A stretch of DNA of 12,032 nucleotides. Source: Setaria digitata. Its lineage: Eukaryota; Nematoda; Chromadorea; Rhabditida; Setariidae. The notes below the pieces were generated by a model that did no database searches, was not told the origin of the DNA, and saw only the letters and a list, made by a program, of their open reading frames with translations. This document shows, piece after piece, positions 1 through 11,599 of this stretch. How positions within the stretch are numbered: the stretch's first letter is position 1; every line of letters begins with the position of its first letter. The position numbers and the translations under genes were made by a program. The stretch spans positions 1 to 12,032 of the forward strand of contig RCAB01000933.1 in assembly GCA_003640385.1 (NCBI GenBank). The letters run 5' to 3'.

Positions 1-68
1 ATCCATCGTAGTAGTCCACTATTCCGATCATCAAAACGCTCCAAAACAGTGTCTTTTCTCGCGCTAAC
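1..68 (-). CDS. Possible partial exon running off the left edge
   Basis: Reading the minus strand leftwards, an acceptor-like CCATTAG ends at 69. It is followed by an open frame of 22 codons, LAREKTLFW...VDYYDG, that continues out of the window without a stop. The start of the segment could also be at 63, after a second AG. The residues (W, D, Y, G) read like coding sequence, but 22 codons is too short to prove it. No family is recognised and the rest of the gene is not visible. A TATA-like site and a short intron-like segment lie upstream at 279-390, which fits the 5' part of a minus-strand gene. Chance is a realistic alternative. Confidence 0.22.
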
Positions 69-82
69 CTAATGGAATAAAG

Positions 83-216
83 TGAGATTTGAGTAAAAGC
101 ATTAAAGAATAATAACCATAAATTACAAATAACTGAGAAAAGGATTAANTGAGATTTGAGCAAAAGCATTAAAGAATAATAACCATAAATTACAAATAAC
201 TGAGAAAAGGATTAAA
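83..216. repeat. 67-bp direct tandem duplication with an N at the junction
   Basis: Positions 83-149 and 150-216 are two adjacent copies of the same 67-bp unit, which starts TGAGATTTGAG. They differ only by T at 94 versus C at 161, and by the N at 149, which aligns with A at 216. The unit has no internal repeat structure and no coding potential. A single ambiguous base at the exact join, with near-identical copies, is what two contig ends or two alleles look like when their overlap was not collapsed. A true recent tandem duplication is the alternative. Confidence 0.93.
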
Positions 217-278
217 AGGATAAGACAAGAATAAAAATTACAGGAAAAGCTAATATTAGTACTTGGGAGGCAGAAGGT

Positions 279-390
279 CTGACATGAAAGAGGATGTAGT
301 ATAGAAACCTCGGAGATTTACCTGAGAGTTGTTTCAAAAGAGTGTGAAATATTGAAAATGAAGACTTTCTTGATTTTAGCCCTTTATATA
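279..390 (-). promoter_or_regulatory. TATA-like core promoter followed by a short intron-like segment
   Basis: On the minus strand TATATAAA lies at 390-383. About 60 nt downstream is CTCAG followed by a donor-like GTAAAT, with the exon ending at 322. A pyrimidine-rich acceptor, CATGTCAG, ends at 279, leaving an intron of 43 nt. The joined exons carry no useful ORF and would be 5' UTR. Together with the possible exon at 1-68 this could be the start of a minus-strand gene that lies mostly outside the window. In DNA this rich in A and T, TATA-like strings occur often by chance. Confidence 0.22.
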
Positions 391-1828
391 GCAAAGACAA
401 AAACACTGACAGATGATTATAATAACACGTGACACATGCACCAGTGCAGTGGTGCATCATTATCGAAATAGGTATTCGTGGTGAACTGCACAATGTGGAA
501 TTTCGCTTTATAACTCGATTGTTGAACGATTGCGATATCATTAGCCCCTGGCACTGAGGAAGTTCCTTGGAAACTGCTAGGTATTCTGGTAGCTGTAACG
601 TCTACGTGAGTGAAAATCCTCAAATTCCCATTTCATCCACAAAACAACTCAAGAGACTTATGCTGCAAAACAACACTGACTTCAATTTATCTCATGCCAT
701 ACATACTTTCAACATTGTATTTACAAGTTACTGGAATCCTCTGGCGTAAAATTGCAGAACACTTGAAAGACAAATTTCAGTGATCGCCGAATTTATAAGC
801 CAAATGTTTAGATAATATCTGAATGAATGAATTCAACGATATATATGAATTCCGATAAAAAAACATCACCAGTCAAGAAATCAGAATCCCTTTTTTCCAT
901 CTGACTTTGCAGCTGTATCACAAAGGAGAATTAACGCTGAATTTTCTGATAAGTTCTTAGAAGCACATGAGACACAACCGATAAAAGCACCTATTGGTTT
1001 CTGCATCAATTTATCGGAATAAACTTGTGGCTCCTTAAAAATTCATCCTTCACTTACGATCACTTTGAAAATTTCAGTTCCAGATCCGTCTCATATGATC
1101 AATATTATCAGCAGACGTACTTCTGGGATCTCTCTAATAATAATCAGGTGGTGAAGTGAATTGGCTTCTTATAAACACAACAAATCTCTAGTGATAATTA
1201 CCGGATAACAGAATCGTGTTATCATGATGTTTGGAAAAATCAAATAACGGTAATTAGCCTCCCATTGAATTTAAAAATTTTTCTCAAACTCCTGCTGCAA
1301 GTTCGAAAAAATCTATAAGCTATATTTCTGCACTAAAATTAAAAAATAATTAAAAAACATGTGTTAGGGAGCAACATCTAGAATCCAACTAAGACAACTC
1401 CAATACTAATCCGTCATCTAACATTCTTTTTGGAACTTGACGAACTTTCGAATAAGCTGAACATTTAATAGAAAATTTACATATTAATAGAAAATCTATA
1501 TATTAAATGCACATATGATTATATTAACTTCAGCAACAGGAATTATGCAGCAGCAAATATACCAGGAATTAAACAGCGCAAATATTATCCAAATTGTGGA
1601 CATCATAACTGTTTGTATGATATACAGTTGATAAAAGAGGATTCTTATCGTTAAATTACTATTAATTCATGCTCTACATCATATTTAAAATAGCTTGTTA
1701 TAGTTTACAAAGATTTTCTGAGAATTTGGAAATTCGATCAGACAAGACTGGATTCTATTTCCAGGTAAGAACCTATCGAGAAGTAATTTGGTGCCTTAGG
1801 ATAACTTGCTTAAAGAACAAACAAATCA
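391..1828. other. Non-coding stretch without a supported gene
   Basis: This stretch is AT-rich and has no ORF with recognisable family features. Two weak plus-strand exon-like segments, 545-605 joined to 781-811 and about 1710-1764, are discussed under rejected items. The part next to 1828 must contain the 3' UTR of the MTG2 gene, which is transcribed leftwards. No canonical AATAAA was seen close to its stop codon, so the polyadenylation site is not placed. Confidence 0.6.
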
Positions 1829-4318
<2,490 letters not shown>

Positions 4319-4345
4319 TTAAGCATGCCCTTCGGGCCCTGCAAA
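4319..4345 (-). promoter_or_regulatory. Possible trans-splice acceptor and upstream ATG before MTG2
   Basis: On the minus strand AATTTGCAG ends at 4339, 20 nt before the MTG2 start codon at 4318. It has the form of a nematode 3' splice site and could accept a spliced leader. The short leader that would remain contains another ATG at 4326-4324, in a different frame, which opens 27 codons and overlaps the start of MTG2. Either a leaky uORF or a different 5' end is possible. No conventional promoter was identified. Confidence 0.35.
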
Positions 4346-5544
4346 TTCTGAGTGATGAACTTTTCCAGTAATTCACCCCATTCGTAATGACCCGAAAAAA
4401 AATAGCTCTTATTGAGAAATTACGAATCTGAAAATGATTTGGAACTAACTAGGAAGTCCACTCATCTCTTCCCCCACTCGACCAAATTCCCCTCCAACTC
4501 CCACTGATTCATCCATGCTTTTGAAAGGAAGAAACCTCGACCGTTTAGTAAAATTCTGTCACCACTTCACTATCTTTCCTAAACTTTCAAAGGTAATAAC
4601 TCATATCAGCATAATGCAACAAAAACCAAACAATATGGAAAAAGCCAGTACGTAGTCTCGATACAAATTTCAAAATAAAACATGATTTATATTGCTGAAA
4701 TTTAGGCTAACAAAATGTATGAAGTAGTGACACGAAAAAAATTATTATTAAAAGAAAATGCTAAACCAAAGTTATTGAAGGACACCATGAAATATTTTAA
4801 ATGGTGCCGAAAAGGAAAGCGAAAAAGAATTGCATTAAAAATTCAAAGGAAGGCACTTGAATGAGACCAAAACATCTAAAACTTTTGCTGCAGACATAAT
4901 TTTTACAAAAGTTTTAATCGCAATACTAAGACCCACAGTTAAGCTCCAGTCTTTTAAATAACATTAAGCTTTCTGTGCAACCTGTCAGGAATGTTATTTA
5001 TGTGGTGTTTCATCTTTTTTCTTTTCAAAGATTCAAGGTAAGGAAATGTAAAATTCCAAACAAAAAAAACTCAGGCATGAAACTATCACATTATACCAAG
5101 TACCATGTTATGTACAGGAAAAATTTTCATAACTTCAACTTTGGTTTGAAAACACAAGTAACATAAAATATCATACATTAAGTGGTCAGAACAGCAAGAG
5201 AACTATCTATAAATGAGATTTACATTTCATTATCAGTCTAAAATTGGAAAAATGCTTCGATATTCAGCAATGTAAGCTCCAAAATCCTCTCAAGCTGCTT
5301 CTAAATTGACCAATTTGTCAAAACCTATTCAGATGATTTATAGTGTTATTGGAAATTCATCTACTAGTTGAAAAAAAAAAAAAAAAAAATGCACCTTAAT
5401 CTATGAGCAGGCCTTTTTTTAAACAAATTATTAAAAGGAGTTAACAAATTACCGGAAACTACTATCTCCAGAAACGATTTCTTTTTATGAAAGTTGTTGA
5501 TTTCATCGACTACAGTAAACTGAATGAGTAAAAAAAACGAAATC
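4340..5544. other. Intergenic region between the UPF0561 gene and MTG2
   Basis: About 1.2 kb separates the stop of the upstream minus-strand gene (5545) from the start region of MTG2. I see no supported exon on either strand. The plus-strand frame at 4975-5166 has no family features. The region should contain the 3' UTR and poly(A) site of the UPF0561 gene, although no canonical AATAAA stands out, and possibly the MTG2 promoter. An A19 run lies at 5371-5389. Confidence 0.6.
5371..5389. repeat. Homopolymer A19
   Basis: This is an uninterrupted run of 19 A on the plus strand (T19 on the transcribed minus strand), about 155 nt past the stop of the UPF0561 gene. No retroposon features, such as target-site duplications or coding remnants, were seen beside it, so it is listed as a simple homopolymer. 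Confidence 0.9.
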
Positions 5545-7081
5545 TTAAGCTGTCAAACGTTTCTCCAATTCTTCTTCAATTCGATTTCGGAGCAGACGAC
5601 ATTGGTCATCATTAAGTTCAAGCTGTCTTGTCAAAGCTTTGGCAATGCGTGCGCTGTTATCATTCTGTAAAAATACTAGTTTATAGCTCGTGTGAATAAG
5701 GCTGTGTATTATAAGATTTTTCTTACTTAGCAAGTAACCGCAGATCTGTAATTGGAAACATTTTAGAAATTCTATGAAGAAACATACCGCGTGTACAATT
5801 TGCTCGACTGGATTACCATCTTGAACACGAATGTTAAGTTTGAAGAGCGGTTCATTTCGTACAGGTGTTCCTACAGAAATAGAGTCTGAACGTCTTCTAA
5901 TTTCTGTATTTCGTTTTCCTACTGCAGAAGTGGGGATCAGTGTTTCCGAGGTCACCTGCAGCCTTTCATGCTCTTCTCTTGCCATCTGTTCTAGCAAACG
6001 TCGTCTAATTTCTTTACGTATCGCTTCCTTTTCATCTTTTATACTGGAATTCTGAAACTATCATAAGATATAAAAAAAAAAAAAATCTATTACAAGAATA
6101 CCCCTACTTTAAGTAGTCAATGTATCCGCAATTAATTGATGTCGAACAGATTAAAGTATGAAAAAGAGAAAAACATATGTTAGCGAAAAAAAAAATATTT
6201 CCTTACTTCCTCATTTTTCGTAGTTTTCACCTTAATACTACGCAAATGAGGGGGTATATACAGCAACAGTGGATCACACGTTTTCCTAGGTCTCTCTGTA
6301 AGTAAATAAATGAACAGATAGAGAACTAAATGGAAATATAAGTATATTTCAAAACATATAAACATGTAGTCCGTTCAACACATAATTGATTTTAGAGAAA
6401 TATTAAAACCGTTTCTGGAAGCAATAACCTCAAAACTTTCCAGAGTTTGAAATTCCCCAAAATATTAATTATATGTGTACTAATGATACTATACCTAATT
6501 CCTTCTTAGCCCAAATCATTTTTTTCTTCTTTCTTCTTTCATATCTTTATATGGTAGACTTTCCATCAACTGGAGGAAAAATAACCGAATATATAGAACT
6601 GATAAGTAACTAAAAGAAAAAATCAGTATATTACCCAGATGGCGGTAGGACGATGTGACACTTCTTTCCGATACCAGTTTATCATATTCATCCCTAAACA
6701 ATGCTAAAAAATCTAAGAGTTAAAAATCCAAATCACAAAAAGAGATTTGCCTACAATAAGATCGAATAATTGCTTCCAAAAATAATGCTTAGAAAAAGAA
6801 CTATTAAAAAGGCCGTTAACATTGGTTCATTAATAAATTTTTTCCTTTACACTGATTTCTGCCTTACAGCCTATACGTGGGTCGCAGAATGCACCTGATT
6901 ATAGAGCAAACCTATCAATCTGATTTCTCACAATACTTTTGATAAATCCATGGTTCATATCCAGTCGCGGAGCACTTGGTACTTCCACTTTAATACTATT
7001 TTTTTCGTCTGAATTCAGCATTCCACTAGTCTTTTCTTGTTTTGAATTAACATGTCTCTGTAGATCACCATAAAAGCTCAT
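5545..7081 (-). CDS. C2orf68: UPF0561 family protein (C2orf68 homologue), five exons, 233 aa
   Basis: This is an animal protein family of unknown function. Exons (minus strand) are 7081-6912, 6693-6635, 6295-6207, 6051-5788 and 5664-5545, totalling 702 nt in frame with GT-AG introns. The family signature RLDMNHGF (39-46) continues into RNQIDRDEYDK across the first intron, matching the human RLDMNHGF...RNQIARDDYDK block. RPRK (78-81) and YIPPHLR (89-95) match the human RPRKPDLQVYLP block. The end, LFKLNIRVQDG (from 175) to EEELEKR, matches the strand-and-helix C-terminus. A charged, probably helical insert with an E/R/K-rich segment (about 110-160) makes it longer than the human protein (about 166 aa). 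There is no signal peptide or membrane segment. The ATG lies directly after an acceptor at 7082, which suggests trans-splicing. A skipped 75-nt segment in intron 2 is listed separately. Confidence 0.85.
6495..6569 (-). other. Possible stop-containing cassette exon in UPF0561 intron 2
   Basis: A strong acceptor (TTTTTCCTCCAG, ending 6570) and a usable donor (TTAG then GTATAG, exon end 6495) enclose 75 nt. The two flanking exons meet in phase 1, so a cassette of this length keeps the downstream frame. Read in that phase it has a TAA after seven codons. Read from an alternative donor at 6675 it gives LMESLPYKDMKEERRKK and then TGA, directly after a run of seven A (6525-6519). The main model skips it, since joining 6635 to 6295 gives the conserved RPRK block directly. 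It may be an alternative poison exon or chance. Confidence 0.3.
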
Positions 7082-7092
7082 CTGTAAAGAAT
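7082..7092 (-). promoter_or_regulatory. Acceptor directly before the UPF0561 start codon
   Basis: The minus-strand sequence ATTCTTTACAG ends at 7082, and the ATG begins at the next base. A start codon placed exactly on a 3' splice site is typical of spliced-leader trans-splicing in nematodes. The alternative is an upstream 5' UTR exon joined by ordinary splicing; a donor-like GTAAGT at 9173 on the same strand is one remote candidate. Confidence 0.5.
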
Positions 7093-10000
7093 ATTATTTA
7101 TTAAGAAAAAATCAACCAACGTGCTGTATAAACATGTTTTGAAGGCATTCTTAAAATTCTCAAAAGAAGTGAAACAAGTGGGACTAAGATATGATAGCCA
7201 GAGAGGACGAAATGAGTTTTCTCTCCTCCAAATAAGTGATAGAATCAGCAGCGCTAATCATTTTTTCTTCCCGTCACTACACTTGAACTATGTTGAAGTT
7301 ATCATACTTATTAGCAGCAAGTATATTTAGTGCATCCTAGCAACTTCCCCACCTCTCATCCCTTGTCATTCCATAGAATTTCCATCCCTTTTCCAATTCC
7401 TAACAGTGAACAGCATCGTTCTTGCCACCTCTTTCCGCGTTACCAAGCTTCAGAAATTCGAGCAAATCCCAGTTCCTAAAAGCGGCCGCTTGCCTACACT
7501 GGTTGAAAATCGACAATCCATGGTGCATAAATGATGGAGATTTAACTTCTCGTGCTGCATACCGTTTACATTTCTCAGTATCTGCATCTGATTTAAGAGT
7601 GGATTACCACTGATTAATGAGTCGGGATACAGTTCTGTCGAGTAAGGGGCATTTGCTTCATAAAACTGGTCAGCACTCGTGAAAACACTAAGTTATTTCA
7701 TTCTAAAGAATTGGAGAAAGCAGTAGCAGTGCTGTAGTGCTCGAATGTTCATCAGAGACATTTTATTCTTCGTCTTGAATGACATTTTTATGGGAGAAAA
7801 CAAATCGGCAGCCCACTGGTTGGATCAAGCATCGAGTTGCTGAGGTCCGAGAAAACACTGATGCTTTTTTCCCTGAATCCGAAGCGGTATTTGGCAGCCG
7901 ACGAGTCTTTCAAGCATAATTTTCACTGCGGAAAACAAACAAATTTGATATAGAAAATCGTCATGAAATTTTTACTTTTTTTCAAAATCAATGACAGTGT
8001 TTACTTTGGAATGACGACATTCAATCGCCTCAACCTTTCAGACACATAAAACATTGAAAAATAAGCAAGAAATGTGAGAAAAACTGTCGCTTGCATAGTA
8101 ATGCCGTCAGTTTTTAAAGGTACAATATCAGACAAGAAATTCTTTTATAAATGATGCATTCATCAATGTTCTATTAGGATCACCAACTCCTCATTGTATG
8201 ACGAAGCAGAATCTGGATTTCTTCACTGAATCAGTAACGCAGTACTGAGTCCAGTCCATGCCGACTGTGAATCCTAAAAAGACTTCAAGTTATACCAAGG
8301 TTCAGCTCAACCGTTTTATATCTAATTAGGACGGGTAGTTTAACATTTTTATAAGACGGGAGGAAAAAGAGCAAGGTTAAACAGACAGACATTAAATCCT
8401 CTATCCACTAATAAAGTTCTGAAGCTATTTTAGAACATCTCAATATTTTTTAAAAAGTTGAAAAACTAGCTCCTGATTTGGAAAGAATTATTACATAATG
8501 TTTGATAATCTTCCACTGCCTTATTAAGATTCTGCAGTTTAAAGCTCGACACTCCTTTCAGTAGTATAGCTGAAGTGCATAAAAGTAAGCAATCCTTTAA
8601 TTGCAGTAGAAATATTAACACTCATTCTATAATACAAGTAAACATGATGTTTCTTTGCATCAAATGTCATTCTGTTGAATACCTGAAAAAAATACAAATG
8701 CGCTAAGCGAGATTATCTTTTTTCTTTTTGTTCAGAAAGTATGAAATTCAATTATGTTTTGATAAACGCTCCCACTATAAAAAACACTATAATGATCAAC
8801 ATTTTTTTATGCTTTAATAAACAACTAGATGCTTATCTATGTTAGCATTATTATTTTTGTACTTGTTGCATACTGGAACTGAAAAGATTTAAAAGGGAAA
8901 TGAAGGGAAACGCTCAGATTAAGGTAATCCTATAAAAGCTTGCTTGAAAATTAGGATTGTTCCTTTCTTTCCAATTTTGAAAAACTGAAATAAGTTTTGA
9001 AGTTTAAATGATTGTCTTCGAAACTTTTGTATTCTAATACTCAAAAAGACTAAGCACATGTTTCACGCTGCTACGAAAATATTGACTTCTTCAAAATGTG
9101 TCAAGTGAGCCAAAATTGAGTTTGAAACAAGGAAACAAATTTAGCATAGGCTACAATGAAATGAAAGACTTACCAAAATCGCCTTAAAATACTTCCCATT
9201 CGCCGGCATGCAGCTGTTCAGTACTCCGAAACAAGGCCATCTCATTCCATAGATCGGAAATTTCGCTTATCACTCATAAAGGCACTTGATTCACTTTAAT
9301 AACCGTTATATGTGTCCGGCAGCCCAAAGAAAGATTTGTCACAACGGTGTGAAGTGAAAAATTGTAACTCATCTGATTTGTCCATCACGTGCTATGTCTG
9401 TTGAAGAAACAACCACCTCCGGATGTATTTGAGAAAAGTAAACAACTTATTCGTGTTATCAGTTGTAATTAGTTTTTCTGGATAAGAAAAAGCGGTTAGT
9501 ATAATGCATTAATTGCATTTATTCTTGTCTTAGGAGTGAGTGGAAAGAGATACGGAAAGAAAAGAATGAAAGTTCGACACTTTGTCTGCTTATCACTTAC
9601 AGTTATCGCCATAGAACTTACTTAAATTAAACAATCAAAGAAATTATCACGTCGAACAAGTATCTTTGAAGTTCACCCTAACTCAACGATCACATTCGTC
9701 TCAGTTTCACAAGTAGAAGAGAAAGAAAGAGGAAAGTTTCACTTCAACTACGCAAACATGGAGAACATGTGCAAATGCTATCTCAAGTTGTGTGTCCTTC
9801 AGAAGTGTAAGGCAAAATTTTTTGAAGAAACGGAGCAAGGAAAATAAACGCGTGGAATGCAAGTATTTTAACAGATGGCCTTTAAGGACAGATAAGTAGG
9901 GAGATGACTTCTGAGTACTGAAATAAAAGAAAATAAGAAGGTCAAAGTGTAAGTTCATGAGCTAAGAAGATGCAAAACAGCATTAAAAAGATTATAGCAT

Positions 10001-10143
10001 ACTATTGATAGAAATTCTATGAAAAGATGACGGATAATATCAACAAAGAAATTAAGATAAAGAGAAATTTCAGAAAAAAAGAAACAATAAATTATAGGGA
10101 AAAGAACCGAAATCATTTTGTAATTTTGTGTCGTATTCGGAGC
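7093..10143. other. Three-kilobase intergenic region, no supported gene
   Basis: No long ORF or recognisable protein family was found. The part at about 7330-7960 is visibly richer in G and C and includes a GCGGCCGC at 7481. Several frames on both strands are open there over 40-70 codons, which is expected where stop codons are scarcer and is not evidence of coding. Isolated exon-like pieces at 8191-8273 (minus), 9174-9245 (minus, with a GTAAGT donor) and 9626-9847 (plus) could not be linked into a gene. The part next to 7082 presumably holds regulatory sequence for the UPF0561 gene. Confidence 0.5.
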
Positions 10144-11433
10144 TTAAGTTTGCAAACAGAGTAAATCCTTCTAAACGGAATGATCGAAATAATCAAAAAA
10201 ATCGAAAAAAAGATTTCGAATCTGTCAAATCCTTTAATTACAATAAATTTTGAAATAAAGACGGCATAAATATTTTACCGAAAGTAACATTATTAATATT
10301 AATCCATTTTGTAAGTACTACCCTCATAACAAAAGGGCCGCAATCGGACTTGAAATTGATAAGCCCAAACTCGACGAAAACCCTCTCCTGAGCAAAATCA
10401 CCAGAAACAGAGCTTTCTCTGAATTTGAAATCAATCTGAAAAATAAAGTATTGGTCACTCAGCGAACACAAAAAAGTTATTTGGAACGATTTGCATAAGA
10501 GAGGGAACCTTTAATAAAAGCATTAATAGCTTTTGTTAACAAATTTGATAATTCCAGGAGTCAGTGCCAAACAAACAAAGTTTTGTTCCACTACATAAAT
10601 AAAATGTAATCCTGAATTGCCCTGAAATATTATCACGAAAATTCCTGTGAGAGACAATTGCTCTTGATGGATTGTCCTCATCAGCTGTTCGAAGAATTAT
10701 AACGATTTTTAACTTTAATATCTTCCTCGTTTTCAAATTTTTTTTTACATAAAAAATGGTAAATACTGAAGCTAAAATAATTTAAGCAGCGCCGCTAGAA
10801 ATGATATTAGCAAGAAAAACTTTCGAGAAATAGAAATGATAACAAAAGTATGCATGTTTCAGCAGAAAGAAACGCAGAACAGAGTTATCTCTACTGAGAA
10901 TAGAATACGATATGAAGTTAACGAAAAAACAACCTGTTATTTCGACTGTGATACGGACAGGACTGTGACCAATGCACAATAAATGTTGAATGACGCCAAC
11001 TTACATTTCATAAAATATTGCTATATTTTGAGAGATTTCATTCAAACAAAAAAAAAAGAAACATTGCTAATGAGGAGAAAGAAAAAGCCGAGGGATAAAT
11101 GCATTGTGCTTAGCTTTGGTAACCTAGCTTTATGAAGCCAATAACTTACTCATACAGCTAGATAACCAAAGTAAAGTTGCAATACTTGAATCCAGATATG
11201 TTGTCGCAAATAGTTCGATAAATTAATTGTTGTTAAAATTTAGCAACCTGAACTTTCACCCCTTTTTCAAAACAAAGCAGCAGATATTCCACTTCAAAAT
11301 ATGGGTAACATCCAGATAAAAAATGCAGCTGGAAGGAATTACATTTGTGAAGTGTTTTAATTAAAAACAAAATTTCCTGCTTGGCACTTAAAATGAGGCA
11401 ACTGAAAAGAAAATAAGCTGAATTTTCATTCAT
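10144..11433 (-). CDS. Possible small secreted protein, six short exons, about 110 aa
   Basis: I do not recognise this protein. Minus-strand exons that join in frame are 11433-11369, 11328-11260, 10962-10934, 10684-10656, 10435-10322 and 10170-10144, ending in TAA. The start MNENSAYFLFSCLILSAKQ looks like a signal peptide. A beta-rich stretch follows: FVLKKGPVRITVEIT then ADEDNPSRA, joined across two phase-consistent introns. The largest exon (IDFKFRESSVSGDF...CGPFVMR) has a strong acceptor, TATTTTTCAG, and a GTAGTA donor. The weak point is the fourth exon, whose in-phase donor GTCTCT is poor. The first and second exons also use weak donors or short acceptors, and two exons are only 29 nt. 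The 114-nt exon at 10435-10322 is the most credible part. The model could be partly wrong or a chance chain. Confidence 0.3.
11114..11171. repeat. Imperfect inverted repeat, 16-bp arms
   Basis: Arms at 11114-11129 (CTTTGGTAACCTAGCT) and 11156-11171 (AGCTAGATAACCAAAG) pair at 14 of 16 positions across a 26-nt loop. It lies in the long second intron of the possible secreted-protein gene. It could form a hairpin, or be terminal repeats of a very small or decayed element, but no target-site duplication is evident. A chance palindrome is possible. Confidence 0.55.
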
Positions 11434-11599
11434 TAAACCCAGTAAATAATTGAGAATAAGATGAATGGGTCCATCTAGTCGATAAACGGATATCCAAGTA
11501 AGTTAAGTTCAAATCAAAAAACTGCTAGGAATCACTAAAACATAACATGGTTCTTTCATCACTACGATGAAAACGTCAATCATCATTACAATGAAAATC

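Noticed and set aside
212..623. Overlapping minus-strand ORFs of 109 and 68 codons
   Set aside because: There are no family motifs, the composition is low-complexity, and a plausible donor and acceptor cut through the longer one.
545..811. Plus-strand exon pair 545-605 and 781-811, reading PGTEEVPWKLLGILVAVTS then DRRIYKPNV and a stop
   Set aside because: The phases match and the splice sites are good, but the upstream part of such a gene would have to run through 1-540, where no plus-strand exons are seen. The total is only about 30 codons and no family is recognised.
7422..7613. Plus-strand 63-codon ORF in the GC-richer island
   Set aside because: Other frames of the same segment are equally open, there is no ATG in context and no family is recognised.
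8191..8273. Minus-strand terminal-exon-like piece, FTVGMDWTQY...FCFVIQ and a stop, after a good acceptor
   Set aside because: No upstream exon with a matching phase-1 donor was found. The nearest strong donor, at 9173, leaves no open frame ending in that phase.
9174..9245. Minus-strand segment MRWPCFGVLN...KAIL ending in a GTAAGT donor
   Set aside because: Only 24 codons are open and no downstream partner exon is visible. It could be a non-coding first exon but this cannot be shown.
9626..9847. Plus-strand open stretch of 73 codons ending ...FFEETEQGK
   Set aside because: The first ATG is at 9758, leaving 29 residues; no splice context or family is recognised, and the antisense is open as well.
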